Of a stretch of DNA of 64,000 nt, positions 9,774 through 18,284 are shown piece by piece; within the stretch, counting starts at the first letter, position 1; each line of letters opens with the position of its first letter. The position numbers were made by a program, and so were the translations under genes. The notes under the pieces are model-generated. The model had not been told where the DNA came from, ran no database searches, and saw only the letters and a program-made list of their open reading frames with translations. The DNA comes from Paraburkholderia sp. SOS3 (GTDB taxonomy: Bacteria; Pseudomonadota; Gammaproteobacteria; Burkholderiales; Burkholderiaceae). The stretch spans positions 2,852,001 to 2,916,000 of the forward strand of contig NZ_CP018811.1 in the NCBI RefSeq assembly GCF_001922345.1, in the 5' to 3' direction.

Positions 9774-10988
9774 ATGCGCCGTGCCGGTTCGATTGCTCCG
9801 GGGTTCACGCCCCTCCTGAGGCTCCTGACGCTGCTGCTGGCCGTGCTGCTCGCCGCCTGCTCCAGTGCGCCGCAGCGGACCGTACGCGGCAGTGCAGGAG
9901 GCGCATCGTCGACGGCCGGCGCCTACCGCACGCCGCCCGGCTTCCCGCACTTCGTCGATCACAGCATCGGACGCGAGGAAATCTCGATTCAGGCGATGAG
10001 TCTCGTCGGCGTGCCGTACCGGTGGGGCGGCAATACGCCCGATGCCGGCTTCGACTGCAGCGGACTCGTCCACTATGTGGTCCAGCGCGCGGCCTCGGTG
10101 AATCTGCCGCGCACGACCGCCGACATGAGTTCGCGCGGCACGTCGATCGCCCCCGACGAGATCGCGGCGGGCGACCTCGTTTTCTTCAACACGACCGGGC
10201 GGCCACATTCGCACGTCGGCATCTACGTCGGCAAGCTGCGCTTCGTCAACGCGCCGTCGACAGGCGGCACGGTACGGCTCGACTACCTGACCAATCCGTA
10301 CTGGGCGAAGCACTTCGACGGCATCCGGCGCGTTGCGCCGCCGCTCGCGCCGTCGAAGCCGACGCCGTTCGACGAGCCGACTTACGAGGCCGCAGCGCCG
10401 AAGGCGAATCGGGCCGTGAGCGAGACCGCCGGAGTCGCGCTGGCCGCGCCGGGAGGCGCATCGGTCGGCGCGCCGGGCACGGCGCCGCTGGGTGCAGCGG
10501 CCGAACAGACGCCGCTCACCGCGCAGCGCGACAGCCGCGTAGCGGCCGCGCGTGCGCCGGAAAGCGCGACGACCGCGACAACCGCTGCCGGTGCGCCCGC
10601 TGCCGGATCCACCGATGCGTTCGAACCACCACCCTCCGCGATGAGCGCCGCGCAATCGCAGGCACGCGCGGCAGGCGCCGTGTCGCCAGCCGTTACGCCA
10701 GCACCGGAATCCGCATCCGCGCCGACACTGCCGGTCACGGCCAGCGCGCGCGCACCCGACGCGATCGACGCCGCCGCCGATGCTTACGAGCCCCCACCCT
10801 CGTCCGCGATCGCGGCGGCACGCCAGGCGCAGGCCGCGCAGCGAACGCCGCAAGCAGCCGAATGGCAACGGCCGGCACCGGGCGGCAGCGTGCAGATCAT
10901 GCGTGCGTCGACCGACTCGCGCGGCGTTCCGGCTTCGACACAGACCAACGACGATCCGATTGCCGGCTTCGCGAACAGCAGTTATTGA
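9774..10988 (+). CDS. NlpC/P60 (C40) peptidase lipoprotein
   Basis: A 404-residue exported lipoprotein, probably a murein endopeptidase cutting peptide cross-links. The N-terminus has a hydrophobic signal with the lipobox LLAAC. The C40 domain spans about 60-190, with the nucleophile C95 in FDCSGL and the partner H147 in PHSHVG. After about residue 200 the protein is a ~200-residue Ala/Pro/Thr-rich tail with two copies of a YEPPPS/FEPPPS-like motif, probably disordered and perhaps periplasm- or wall-spanning. Such long tails are common in this family in Burkholderiaceae (general knowledge). Confidence 0.88.
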   Translation: MRRAGSIAPGFTPLLRLLTLLLAVLLAACSSAPQRTVRGSAGGASSTAGAYRTPPGFPHFVDHSIGREEISIQAMSLVGVPYRWGGNTPDAGFDCSGLVHYVVQRAASVNLPRTTADMSSRGTSIAPDEIAAGDLVFFNTTGRPHSHVGIYVGKLRFVNAPSTGGTVRLDYLTNPYWAKHFDGIRRVAPPLAPSKPTPFDEPTYEAAAPKANRAVSETAGVALAAPGGASVGAPGTAPLGAAAEQTPLTAQRDSRVAAARAPESATTATTAAGAPAAGSTDAFEPPPSAMSAAQSQARAAGAVSPAVTPAPESASAPTLPVTASARAPDAIDAAADAYEPPPSSAIAAARQAQAAQRTPQAAEWQRPAPGGSVQIMRASTDSRGVPASTQTNDDPIAGFANSSY

Positions 10989-11246
10989 CCGCGTTTCCCG
11001 TGCGGCACGAGACGCGCGGCGCCGCCAGACACTGAAAGATCGATGGCTCGTCTTACGGACCATCGTCACGCATCGCGACCTCGCGCCGGACCCGCCATCG
11101 CGGATCGAATTCGAACTGAAAGCCCTCTGTCAGCGCCGCCACTCGTCATTACTTCGAGGCCCGACCCCGAACCATGCACGCCGCCGCGCGCACCGCAATC
11201 GCGTCTGCTATCGTGTCCGATATTTTCAGAAAAAGCGGGTGTCACG

Positions 11247-12053
11247 ATGGATCTCGGACTCAAAGGCAAGGTCGTCCTGATTACGGGCGGCAGCAAAGGA
11301 ATCGGCCTCGCGTGTGCGCGCGCATTTGCGGTCGAAGGCGCAAAAGTCGCGATCGTGTCACGCGATCCGGCCAATCTCGCGCGTGCGCGCGAGCAGTTGA
11401 AAAACGAGGGCTTGCAGGTTCACCTCGCGCGCGCCGATTTGCACGATGCGCACAGCGCCGCCGATGTCGTCGAAGAAGCGACGCAGGCACTCGGCGAGAT
11501 CGACGTGCTGGTCAACAGCGCGGGTGCCGCGCGCCGCTATGACCCCGAAACGCTCGACGCCGACGCGTTCAAGGCCACGATGGATGCGAAATATTTCCCG
11601 TACATCTACCCGCAGCAGGAAGTGCTGCGACGCATGGTCGCGCGCGTGAAATCCGGCGAGGCGGCCGAGCCGGGCACCATCGTCAATATCATCGGGATGG
11701 GCGGCAAATACGCGACGGACATCCATATTGCCGGCGGCGCCGCGAACGCGGCGCTGATGCTGGCGACCGTCGGCCTCGCGCACTATCACGCCCGCTATGG
11801 AATCCGTATCAACGCGATCAACCCGGGCGCGACGCTGACCGAGCGTGTCGAGGAAGCGCTCGCGCTCGAGGCGCAGCAGCAAGGCGTCGATATCGCCGAA
11901 GCGCGGGCGCGCGGCGAAGCGAAAGTGCCGCTCGGGCGTTTTGCGAAGCCTGAAGAAATCGCCGATGTCGCGCTTTTCCTCGCGAGCCGCCGCGCGAGTT
12001 ATGTGACCGGCGCGCTGATCCCGATGGACGGTGTCAGCACGCCGCTGATCTGA
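11247..12053 (+). CDS. SDR-fold protein lacking the usual catalytic residues
   Basis: A 268-residue classical short-chain dehydrogenase fold with an intact cofactor site: TGGSKGIG at 13-20 and NSAG at 90-93. The active site is changed. Where other family members have Ser and the YxASK motif, this protein reads GGAAN at 163-167, so Tyr and Lys are replaced by Gly and Asn, and the Ser position is Gly150. The NPG motif at 192-194 and flanking helices align normally, which makes the alignment reliable. It may bind NAD(P)H without the usual chemistry or use other residues. ATG at 11247 gives the normal family start. Its substrate is unknown. Confidence 0.8.
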   Translation: MDLGLKGKVVLITGGSKGIGLACARAFAVEGAKVAIVSRDPANLARAREQLKNEGLQVHLARADLHDAHSAADVVEEATQALGEIDVLVNSAGAARRYDPETLDADAFKATMDAKYFPYIYPQQEVLRRMVARVKSGEAAEPGTIVNIIGMGGKYATDIHIAGGAANAALMLATVGLAHYHARYGIRINAINPGATLTERVEEALALEAQQQGVDIAEARARGEAKVPLGRFAKPEEIADVALFLASRRASYVTGALIPMDGVSTPLI

Positions 12054-12062
12054 GCACCGCCG

Positions 12063-13073
12063 TTACAGGAACCGATGGGCGAACCACCAGCCGGCGCCCG
12101 CGAGTATCGCGGACGCCGGGATTGTCAGAATCCACGCCCATACGATATTGCCCGCGACGCCCCAGCGCACGGCGGACAGCTTCTGCGTCGCGCCGACACC
12201 GACGATCGCGCCGGTGATCGTGTGAGTCGTCGACACCGGAATGCCGAGCCACGACGCGAGAAACAGCGTCAGCGCGCCGCCGGTTTCTGCGCAAAAACCG
12301 CCGACCGGCTTCAGCTTCGTGATCTTCTGCCCCATCGTGCGCACGATGCGCCAGCCGCCGAACAGCGTGCCGAGCCCCATCGACAGATAGCAGCCGCCGA
12401 TCACCCAGAGCGGCGGTGCATCGGCGCCTGCCGACGCATAGCCGGTTGCGATCAGCAGCATCCAGATGATGCCGATGGTCTTCTGCGCATCGTTGCCGCC
12501 GTGCCCGAGGCTGTACAGACCCGCCGACAGCAGTTGCAGCCGCCGGAAGCGCCGGTCCACCTTGCTCGGCGGCGTGCGGAAGTACAGCCACGACACGCTC
12601 AGCATGAAGAACGACCCGAGCACGAAGCCGAGTAGCGGCGAGATAAAAATGAACGCGATGGTTTTCAGCAGACCGTCGATATTCAGCGCGCCCCACCCCG
12701 ATTTCGCCAGCGCCGCGCCGACCAGCCCGCCGATCAGCGCATGCGACGAACTCGACGGGATGCCGTAGTGCCACGTCACGATATTCCAGCCGATCGCGCC
12801 GACGAGCGCGCCGAACACGACGTAATGGTCGACGATGCCCGGATCGATCGTGCCTCTGCCGACCGTCTGCGCGACCTTCAGGTGAAAGATGAAATACGCG
12901 ATGACGTTGAATAGCGCCGCGAACGCGACCGCCTGTTGCGGCTTCAGCACGCCGGTCGAAACGACCGTGGCGATCGAGTTCGCCGCGTCGTGGAAGCCGT
13001 TCATGAAGTCGAACACGAGCGCGACCGCTACGAGCGTCGCGACGCCCCAGATGGCGAGATGTATCGAATGCAT
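12063..13073 (-). CDS. pit: Low-affinity inorganic phosphate transporter, Pit family
   Basis: A 336-residue integral membrane protein with about ten hydrophobic helices. It carries both signature repeats of the PiT family: DFMNGFHDAANSIAT near residue 23 and the second GIPVSTTHTITGA near the C-terminus, plus GHGGNDAQKT in the middle. It imports phosphate with protons, often as a metal-phosphate complex. Its start codon overlaps the stop of the DUF47 gene by one base (TGATG), so the two are co-translated. It converges on the SDR gene, with only 9 bp between the stops. Confidence 0.92.
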   Translation of the reverse strand: MHSIHLAIWGVATLVAVALVFDFMNGFHDAANSIATVVSTGVLKPQQAVAFAALFNVIAYFIFHLKVAQTVGRGTIDPGIVDHYVVFGALVGAIGWNIVTWHYGIPSSSSHALIGGLVGAALAKSGWGALNIDGLLKTIAFIFISPLLGFVLGSFFMLSVSWLYFRTPPSKVDRRFRRLQLLSAGLYSLGHGGNDAQKTIGIIWMLLIATGYASAGADAPPLWVIGGCYLSMGLGTLFGGWRIVRTMGQKITKLKPVGGFCAETGGALTLFLASWLGIPVSTTHTITGAIVGVGATQKLSAVRWGVAGNIVWAWILTIPASAILAGAGWWFAHRFL

Positions 13074-13699
13074 CAGGCGTTTTCCAGCACGATGCCTTCG
13101 ATGATGTTCGCCACATCCTCGCATTTGTCGGTGACAGACTCGAGCAACTCGTAGATCGCTTTCAGCTTGATCAGCGTTTTGACGTCGTCTTCTTCGCGGA
13201 ACAGCTTCGACATCGCCGCGCGCAGCACACGGTCCGCTTCGGACTCGAGACGATCGATGTCTTCGCAGGCCTTCAGGATCGTGCGCGCCTGCTTCATGTC
13301 GGACAGCATGCCGACCGCCGCCTGAACGCGCTCGCATGTCGACGTGCAGATATGCGCGAGCTGGCTCGCCTCCGATGTGACGGCTCGTACGTCGTACAAC
13401 GAAATGGCGGTAGCGACGTCCTCCATCAAATCGAGGATGTCGTCCATCGTGCTGATCAGTTTGTGGATTTCGTCGCGGTCGAGCGGCGTGATGAAGGTCT
13501 TGTGCAGCAGATCGATCGTTTCGTGCGTGAGCTTATCGGCGGCTTTCTCGGCGGACTGGACGTTCTGCTTATGGATTTCCGCGTCGGCGAGATTATCGAT
13601 CAGCAGTTCGAGCTCATGGCTCGCCGAGACGATGTGCTTCGCATGCGCGTTGAAGATTTCGAAGAATTTGCCCTCGGTGGGCATGAAGCGACCGAACAT
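13073..13699 (-). CDS. DUF47 (PhoU-like) partner of the phosphate transporter
   Basis: A 208-residue, almost entirely helical cytosolic protein of the DUF47/TIGR00153 family, which is PhoU-like. It has Asp/Glu-rich segments such as DDILDLMED and EDIDRLESEADR, which resemble the metal-binding E/D-x3-D motifs of PhoU. Genes of this family regularly sit directly upstream of pit and are thought to modulate it. Here they overlap by one base. A candidate Pho box lies 53 bp upstream of the start. Confidence 0.9.
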   Translation of the reverse strand: MFGRFMPTEGKFFEIFNAHAKHIVSASHELELLIDNLADAEIHKQNVQSAEKAADKLTHETIDLLHKTFITPLDRDEIHKLISTMDDILDLMEDVATAISLYDVRAVTSEASQLAHICTSTCERVQAAVGMLSDMKQARTILKACEDIDRLESEADRVLRAAMSKLFREEDDVKTLIKLKAIYELLESVTDKCEDVANIIEGIVLENA

Positions 13700-13751
13700 G
13701 GGGTACCTGAAGGAGAGCTGTCAGTCCGCCGATGTAGAAACGACGGTGCGT

Positions 13752-13769
13752 CTGTCATAAATCCGACAT
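13752..13769 (+). promoter_or_regulatory. Candidate Pho box upstream of the DUF47-pit operon
   Basis: The sequence CTGTCATAAATCCGACAT matches the enterobacterial PhoB consensus (two CTGTCAT-type repeats spaced by four A/T bases) at 16 of 18 positions by my count. It lies 53 bp upstream of the DUF47 start, but in the opposite orientation to the operon, which lowers confidence. Confidence 0.4.
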
Positions 13770-13913
13770 ATTGTACCGTTCGTCGCACACCGAGACACTG
13801 ACTTTGGAGCATTCTCCGTGGCATCCATGCGACTTCCGGGCGTTCGGTCGCATCGTCGTCGGTCGCGGCCGCGTTTCTGCCCGCCTTCGCGCCACTGTTT
13901 CCACGCGTGGCCT

Positions 13914-15302
13914 CTACTCGCTGCCGTAGAATGCCTGCGCGCCTGCAAAATTGTCGAATTTCGTGTACTGCCCGAGGAACGTGAGCCGAACGGTGCCGAT
14001 CGGCCCATTACGCTGCTTGCCGATAATGACCTCGGCCGTGCCCTTGTCCGGGCTGTCCGGGTTATAAACCTCGTCGCGATAGATAAACAGGATCACGTCG
14101 GCGTCCTGCTCGATGGCGCCCGATTCGCGCAGATCCGACATGACGGGTCGCTTGTTCGGACGTTGCTCGAGGCCGCGATTGAGCTGCGACAGCGCGATCA
14201 CCGGTACGTCGAGCTCTTTGGCAAGGCTTTTCAGCGAACGCGAGATTTCGGAGATTTCCGTCGCGCGGTTTTCGCCCGCCGACGATCCGCTCATCAGCTG
14301 CAAATAGTCGACGATGATGAGACCGAGCTTGCCGCATTGCCGCGCCAGTCGCCGCGCGCGCGAGCGCAATTCCATCGGGTTCAGGCCGCCGGTCTCGTCG
14401 ATGAAGACCTGCGCTTCGCTCATTTTCTGCACCGCGTGCGTGAGCTTCGGCCAATCTTCGTCGGTGAGACGCCCGGTGCGCATCCGATGCTGATCAAGGC
14501 GGCCGACCGAACCGAGCATACGCATCGTCAGTTGCGTGCCCGGCATTTCCATCGAGAACACCGCAACCGGCAGGCCGTACTCGACCGCGACGTATTCGCC
14601 GATGTTCATCGACAGTGCGGTCTTCCCCATCGACGGTCTTCCCGCCACGATGATCAACTCGCCGCCATGCATGCCCGACGTCATCCGGTCGAGATCGACG
14701 AAGCCTGTCGGCGTGCCCGTCACGTCGCTCGGGTTCGCCGTGTGATAAAGCGTGTCGATCCGCTCGACGACCTGCGTGAGCAGCGGACCGATTTCGAGGA
14801 AGCCCTGCGTGCCGCGCGCGCCGTCTTCGGCGATCGAAAACACCTTCGATTCCGCTTCGTCGAGCAGTTGACGCACTTCCTTGCCCTGCGGATTGAACGC
14901 GTCTGCGGAAATTTCATCGGCCACCGATACGAGCCGGCGCAGCACCGCGCGGTCGCGCACGATTTCCGCATAGCGGCGGATATTCGCGGCGCTAGGCGTG
15001 TTCTGCGCGAGTGCGTTCAGGTACGCAAGACCGCCGACGTCTTCGGCCTTGCCCGACGTTGTCAACGCCTCGAACACCGTCACGACGTCGGCCGGCCGCG
15101 TTGCCGCGATCAGCCGGCCGATGTGTTCGTAGATGATGCGGTGGTCGTACCGGTAGAAGTCGCCTTGCGACAGAAAGTCCGCGATGCGGTCCCACGCGGC
15201 GTTGTCGAGCAGCAAACCGCCAAGCACCGATTGCTCGGCCTCGATCGAATGCGGCGGAACTTTCAGCGACTCGAGTTGGGGGTCTTTCGGCGGTGCGTTC
15301 AT
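13914..15302 (-). CDS. dnaB: Replicative DNA helicase DnaB
   Basis: A 462-residue hexameric helicase that unwinds DNA at the replication fork and recruits primase. The N-terminal domain includes EQSVLGGLLLDN. The RecA-like C-terminal domain has Walker A GRPSMGKTA and Walker B in LIIVDYLQLM, followed by the DnaB motif ending KRPVMSDLRESG and a conserved IYRDEVYN segment. The length is standard. It lies downstream of the rpsF-rplI ribosomal block on the same strand but is separated from rplI by a terminator, so it probably has its own promoter. Confidence 0.97.
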   Translation of the reverse strand: MNAPPKDPQLESLKVPPHSIEAEQSVLGGLLLDNAAWDRIADFLSQGDFYRYDHRIIYEHIGRLIAATRPADVVTVFEALTTSGKAEDVGGLAYLNALAQNTPSAANIRRYAEIVRDRAVLRRLVSVADEISADAFNPQGKEVRQLLDEAESKVFSIAEDGARGTQGFLEIGPLLTQVVERIDTLYHTANPSDVTGTPTGFVDLDRMTSGMHGGELIIVAGRPSMGKTALSMNIGEYVAVEYGLPVAVFSMEMPGTQLTMRMLGSVGRLDQHRMRTGRLTDEDWPKLTHAVQKMSEAQVFIDETGGLNPMELRSRARRLARQCGKLGLIIVDYLQLMSGSSAGENRATEISEISRSLKSLAKELDVPVIALSQLNRGLEQRPNKRPVMSDLRESGAIEQDADVILFIYRDEVYNPDSPDKGTAEVIIGKQRNGPIGTVRLTFLGQYTKFDNFAGAQAFYGSE

Positions 15303-15363
15303 GGGGTGGGATTATCGGGCAATTAGCCGTGTCAGCAAAGACCGCCGGTGCGCGACCCGGCGA

Positions 15364-15397
15364 TAAAAAAAGCAGGGGCCGGTTTCCCGGCCCCTGC
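15364..15397 (-). terminator. Intrinsic terminator between rplI and dnaB
   Basis: An 11-bp perfect stem GCAGGGGCCGG/CCGGCCCCTGC with a 4-base loop. Read on the minus strand it is followed by seven to eight T, so it terminates the rpsF-priB-rpsR-rplI transcript 63 bp after the rplI stop. Confidence 0.88.
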
Positions 15398-15459
15398 CCT
15401 CGCGCCTCACTGATGCCCGGCGACTTTTTCTTGCGATCCGGCTCAGCGCCGGTTGCCGC

Positions 15460-15912
15460 TTACACGTGCTCGCCGAGCACCGACACCGTCACGTCGACGA
15501 GAACGTCAGTGTGCAGCGAAACCTGCACCGGATGGTCGCCGACCATCTTGAGCGGGCCTTCCGCCATGCGCACTTGCGCCTTTTCGACCGCGAAGCCTTG
15601 CTTCGACAACGCATTGGCGATGTCCGCGTTCGTCACCGAACCGAACAGACGGCCATCGACGCCCGCCTTCTGGCCGATCTGAACCGTCAGGCCGTTCAGC
15701 TTTTCGCCTTGTGCCTGAGCGGCTGCGAGCTTTTCGGCAGCGACCTTTTCGAGTTCCGCGCGGCGGACTTCGAATTCGGCGATCGCATCTTTCGTTGCGC
15801 GGCGCGCCTGCTTGTTCGGGATCAGGAAGTTACGTGCGTAGCCGTCCTTCACCTTGACGATATCGCCGAGGTTGCCCAGGTTGACGACTTTTTCGAGAAG
15901 AATGATCTGCAT
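15460..15912 (-). CDS. rplI: 50S ribosomal protein L9
   Basis: A 150-residue ribosomal protein with the classic start MQIILLEKV and the N-terminal RNA-binding motif GYARNFLIP, then a long Ala/Lys/Glu-rich helix and the C-terminal domain. It is the last gene of the rpsF-priB-rpsR-rplI operon, 28 bp after rpsR. Confidence 0.98.
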   Translation of the reverse strand: MQIILLEKVVNLGNLGDIVKVKDGYARNFLIPNKQARRATKDAIAEFEVRRAELEKVAAEKLAAAQAQGEKLNGLTVQIGQKAGVDGRLFGSVTNADIANALSKQGFAVEKAQVRMAEGPLKMVGDHPVQVSLHTDVLVDVTVSVLGEHV

Positions 15913-15940
15913 TCAAATGCTCCTAATGGCGCCGTCGGGT

Positions 15941-16216
15941 TTAGGCCTTGTGCTGGTCGGTGTACGGCATCAGCGCGAGAAAACGCGCGCGCTTGATGGC
16001 CGTGTCCAGCTGGCGTTGATAGTGCGACTTCGTACCCGTGAGACGCGCCGGCGTGATCTTGCCGTTTTCGCCGATGAAGTCTTTCAGCGTTTCGATGTCT
16101 TTGTAGTCGATCTGTTCGACGCCGGCAGCCGTGAAGCGGCAGAACTTCTTGCGCTTGAAGAGCGGGTTTTGTTGCTGGCGACGCTTGTCGAATTTCTTAC
16201 CAGTCGGGCGGGGCAT
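15941..16216 (-). CDS. rpsR: 30S ribosomal protein S18
   Basis: A 91-residue basic ribosomal protein that pairs with S6 on the 30S platform. The core [18 protein letters not shown] and the segment [20 protein letters not shown] are typical. It starts two bases after priB ends, showing tight translational linkage. Confidence 0.98.
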   Translation of the reverse strand: MPRPTGKKFDKRRQQQNPLFKRKKFCRFTAAGVEQIDYKDIETLKDFIGENGKITPARLTGTKSHYQRQLDTAIKRARFLALMPYTDQHKA

Positions 16217-16218
16217 GT

Positions 16219-16518
16219 TCAGTCCTTTCCTATGTCCTGCAAATCTGTGATGTGAAACACCAGAGTTCTCGCATTGCGGCTTTTCTTGGCCAGAAAGCCT
16301 GTGAAGAGCGTTTCGACGCCCATCGCACAGCGTTCCAGCCTGCCGCTCGCCTCACCGGCCGCTACCGCCGGCATCGTCAGTTCAACCACGCGGGCGATGC
16401 CCGCTTCGACGACTTCGGCGCGGTGCTGCAACGTGCAGCCTGCAATCGGAACGCCGGCGGGCGTGTATCGCACCGGTTCGCGTTCGACGACGCTGGCTGT
16501 GAGTTGCAGCCGGTTCAT
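16219..16518 (-). CDS. priB: Primosomal replication protein N
   Basis: A 99-residue OB-fold single-strand DNA-binding protein that helps PriA restart stalled replication forks. It begins [12 protein letters not shown] and has the family positions of an SSB-like beta barrel. Its place between rpsF and rpsR is conserved in beta- and gammaproteobacteria and supports the call strongly, since PriB sequences diverge. Confidence 0.93.
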   Translation of the reverse strand: MNRLQLTASVVEREPVRYTPAGVPIAGCTLQHRAEVVEAGIARVVELTMPAVAAGEASGRLERCAMGVETLFTGFLAKKSRNARTLVFHITDLQDIGKD

Positions 16519-16569
16519 TGATTCATGATTGACGGCGTTGCGTGACTCTGATGGCTTAAATAAAGAGTC

Positions 16570-16944
16570 TTAAGCCTGCGCTTCGGACGGTTGCGTAGCA
16601 GCCGCCTTCTTGGCTTCTTCGCGCTGCACTTCCTTCATCATCGGCGACGGGCCGGTTTCGGCCTTCTTCATCTTGACGATCAGGTGGCGCAGCACGGCGT
16701 CGTTGAACTTGAATGCGTGCTCGAGCTCTTCGAGCGTGGCCTGGTCGCACTCGATGTTCATGCAGACGTAGTGAGCCTTCGCGAGTTTCTCGATCATGTA
16801 GGCCAGCTGGCGACGGCCCCAGTCTTCGATGCGGTGGATCTGGCCGCCGTGCGACGTGATCGTGGACTTGTACCGCTCGATCATGGCGGGCACTTGCTCG
16901 CTCTGATCGGGGTGCACGATAAAGACGATTTCATAATGACGCAT
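16570..16944 (-). CDS. rpsF: 30S ribosomal protein S6
   Basis: A 124-residue ribosomal protein, first gene of the operon. It starts [18 protein letters not shown], the usual S6 start. The frame has a GTG two codons earlier, but AAGGAG lies only five bases before the ATG at 16944 and would be too close to the GTG. An Ala/Lys/Glu-rich tail of about 25 residues ends the protein, as in other beta-proteobacterial S6. Confidence 0.97.
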   Translation of the reverse strand: MRHYEIVFIVHPDQSEQVPAMIERYKSTITSHGGQIHRIEDWGRRQLAYMIEKLAKAHYVCMNIECDQATLEELEHAFKFNDAVLRHLIVKMKKAETGPSPMMKEVQREEAKKAAATQPSEAQA

Positions 16945-17147
16945 ACACACTCCTTGTGTCGCTTATGGATATAAAGCCGCCCGGGCGTCGAACCGGTGCG
17001 GCAAGTGAGAAGCCCGAAAGTCTAACCTGAATGGGGCTCGAATGCAAGCTGGAATCGATGCTTGCAGGGCGTGATTATGCTTTGAATTTCAACGATTTAC
17101 CGTACGCCGGCGCGACCGGGTCCCAGTCTGCCGCGCTATTGCCCTCG

Positions 17148-17177
17148 CCGCGCCGGACCAACGTCCGGCGCGGTTTT
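17148..17177 (+). terminator. Strong inverted repeat, terminator-like in the plus direction
   Basis: An 11-bp perfect stem CCGCGCCGGAC/GTCCGGCGCGG with loop CAAC, followed by TTTT. No plus-strand gene lies upstream, so it may act on the minus transcript of the sigma/anti-sigma operon as a stem without a T-run, or be a relic. Confidence 0.5.
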
Positions 17178-17243
17178 GCGCTGCTTCCCCCGTATCCGTT
17201 CTGTTTTGCTCGCGGGCACCGCCCGGTTTTCCAGCGCTGGCAT

Positions 17244-17287
17244 CGCCCGATCAGCCGTCGATCAGCGCCCGATCAGCCGTCGATCAG
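17244..17287. repeat. Two tandem copies of a 22-bp unit
   Basis: Two identical 22-bp units in direct contact, rich in the half-motif GATCAG, followed by a partial third copy that runs to the stop codon of the anti-sigma gene at 17295. Probably slippage-derived. Confidence 0.75.
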
Positions 17288-17294
17288 CGGTCGA

Positions 17295-18284
17295 TCACCC
17301 GCCGCCGAGCTGCAGCCGCGCCCGCAGCGCCGCCTCGAGCTGCGTCAGCGATTCCGGCGACGCATCGGTGACCGCCCACCACATCATGCCCGCGTCGCGC
17401 CAGCGCGCCACCGAGTAGCCGTCGCTCGACAGCGACGGCCCCGGCTTGCCGCCCGCCGGATCGGTGTCCGGAAACACATAGACGTCGATCACGTGCTTGC
17501 GATGCGTGTAGGTCAGCACCGCCACGCGCCGATGGCCGACGTAGTCGAGCCGTCCGCCCGCCAGCGCAAAGCCGCTCGACGCGAGGTCGACGACCGGCGG
17601 CGCGTAGTCGATGCGTCCGTTGAACCACGGCTTCACCGTGTGCTGGTCCGATGAAATCACGTCGATATCGCGCCCCGAAATCTGCGCGCGCACATGGCTC
17701 GACACGAGTTCGTCGACGAGCCCCGGCGGCGCGGCCGCACGCTGCTGCGTGTAAAGCACGCCGAGCGCGGCGGCCGCGCATACCGTCAACGCAATCGCCC
17801 CGCCGCGCCACGCGGCCGCGCCGAAAGGCTGCGCGAGCGGCGCCGGGTCCGACGGGCCGCCGCGCGCAGGATTGCTTGCCGGCCGCGCGCCGCGCAGAAA
17901 ATCGAGCCAGCGGTTTCTCGCGGGCGTATTGCGCTGGCCGGCGCGAGCCGGGTCCGACGCCGCATCGCGCGCTCTTTCCGGCGCGTCGCCACGCCGTGGT
18001 TCGCCAGAATTCCGCTCCGCGGCGGCCCGGCGGGTCTCGTCGTCGCGCGGCTGTAAGGCTTGCGTCGCCGGCAGCGCCCCGATGATGCGCGCACGCAGTG
18101 CCTGCGGCGCGCGATGATATTGGGCCGCGTTGCGCACCGCGGCGCCGAGCGCGCGGATCGCGTCGGTTTCGCGCTGGCAGGCGGCGCACCCGTCGATGTG
18201 CTGCTGCAGCGCATGCGCATCGGGCGGCGAGAGTTCCCGGTCGACGTTCGCGTCGATGAGCGGGCGGGCGTCGTTACAGTCCAT
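17295..18284 (-). CDS. Membrane-anchored zinc-finger anti-sigma factor
   Basis: A 329-residue protein that probably holds the upstream ECF sigma factor inactive at the membrane. The N-terminal zf-HC2 domain has the zinc motif H-x3-C-x2-C (HIDGCAAC, about residues 35-42). A disordered Arg/Ala-rich linker follows, then one transmembrane helix at about 165-185 (AIALTVCAAAALGVLY) and a periplasmic domain of about 140 residues with the family pattern of the RsiW/ChrR-like group. It overlaps the sigma gene by 11 bp, the usual arrangement for a sigma/anti-sigma pair. The signal it senses is not evident. Confidence 0.85.
   Translation of the reverse strand: MDCNDARPLIDANVDRELSPPDAHALQQHIDGCAACQRETDAIRALGAAVRNAAQYHRAPQALRARIIGALPATQALQPRDDETRRAAAERNSGEPRRGDAPERARDAASDPARAGQRNTPARNRWLDFLRGARPASNPARGGPSDPAPLAQPFGAAAWRGGAIALTVCAAAALGVLYTQQRAAAPPGLVDELVSSHVRAQISGRDIDVISSDQHTVKPWFNGRIDYAPPVVDLASSGFALAGGRLDYVGHRRVAVLTYTHRKHVIDVYVFPDTDPAGGKPGPSLSSDGYSVARWRDAGMMWWAVTDASPESLTQLEAALRARLQLGGG

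Larger units (their letters stand above)
16945..17294. other. Gene-free stretch between rpsF and the anti-sigma gene
   Basis: About 350 bp with no convincing gene. It should hold the rpsF promoter on the minus strand near its left end. It also contains a strong inverted repeat and a 22-bp direct repeat, both listed separately. Confidence 0.6.
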
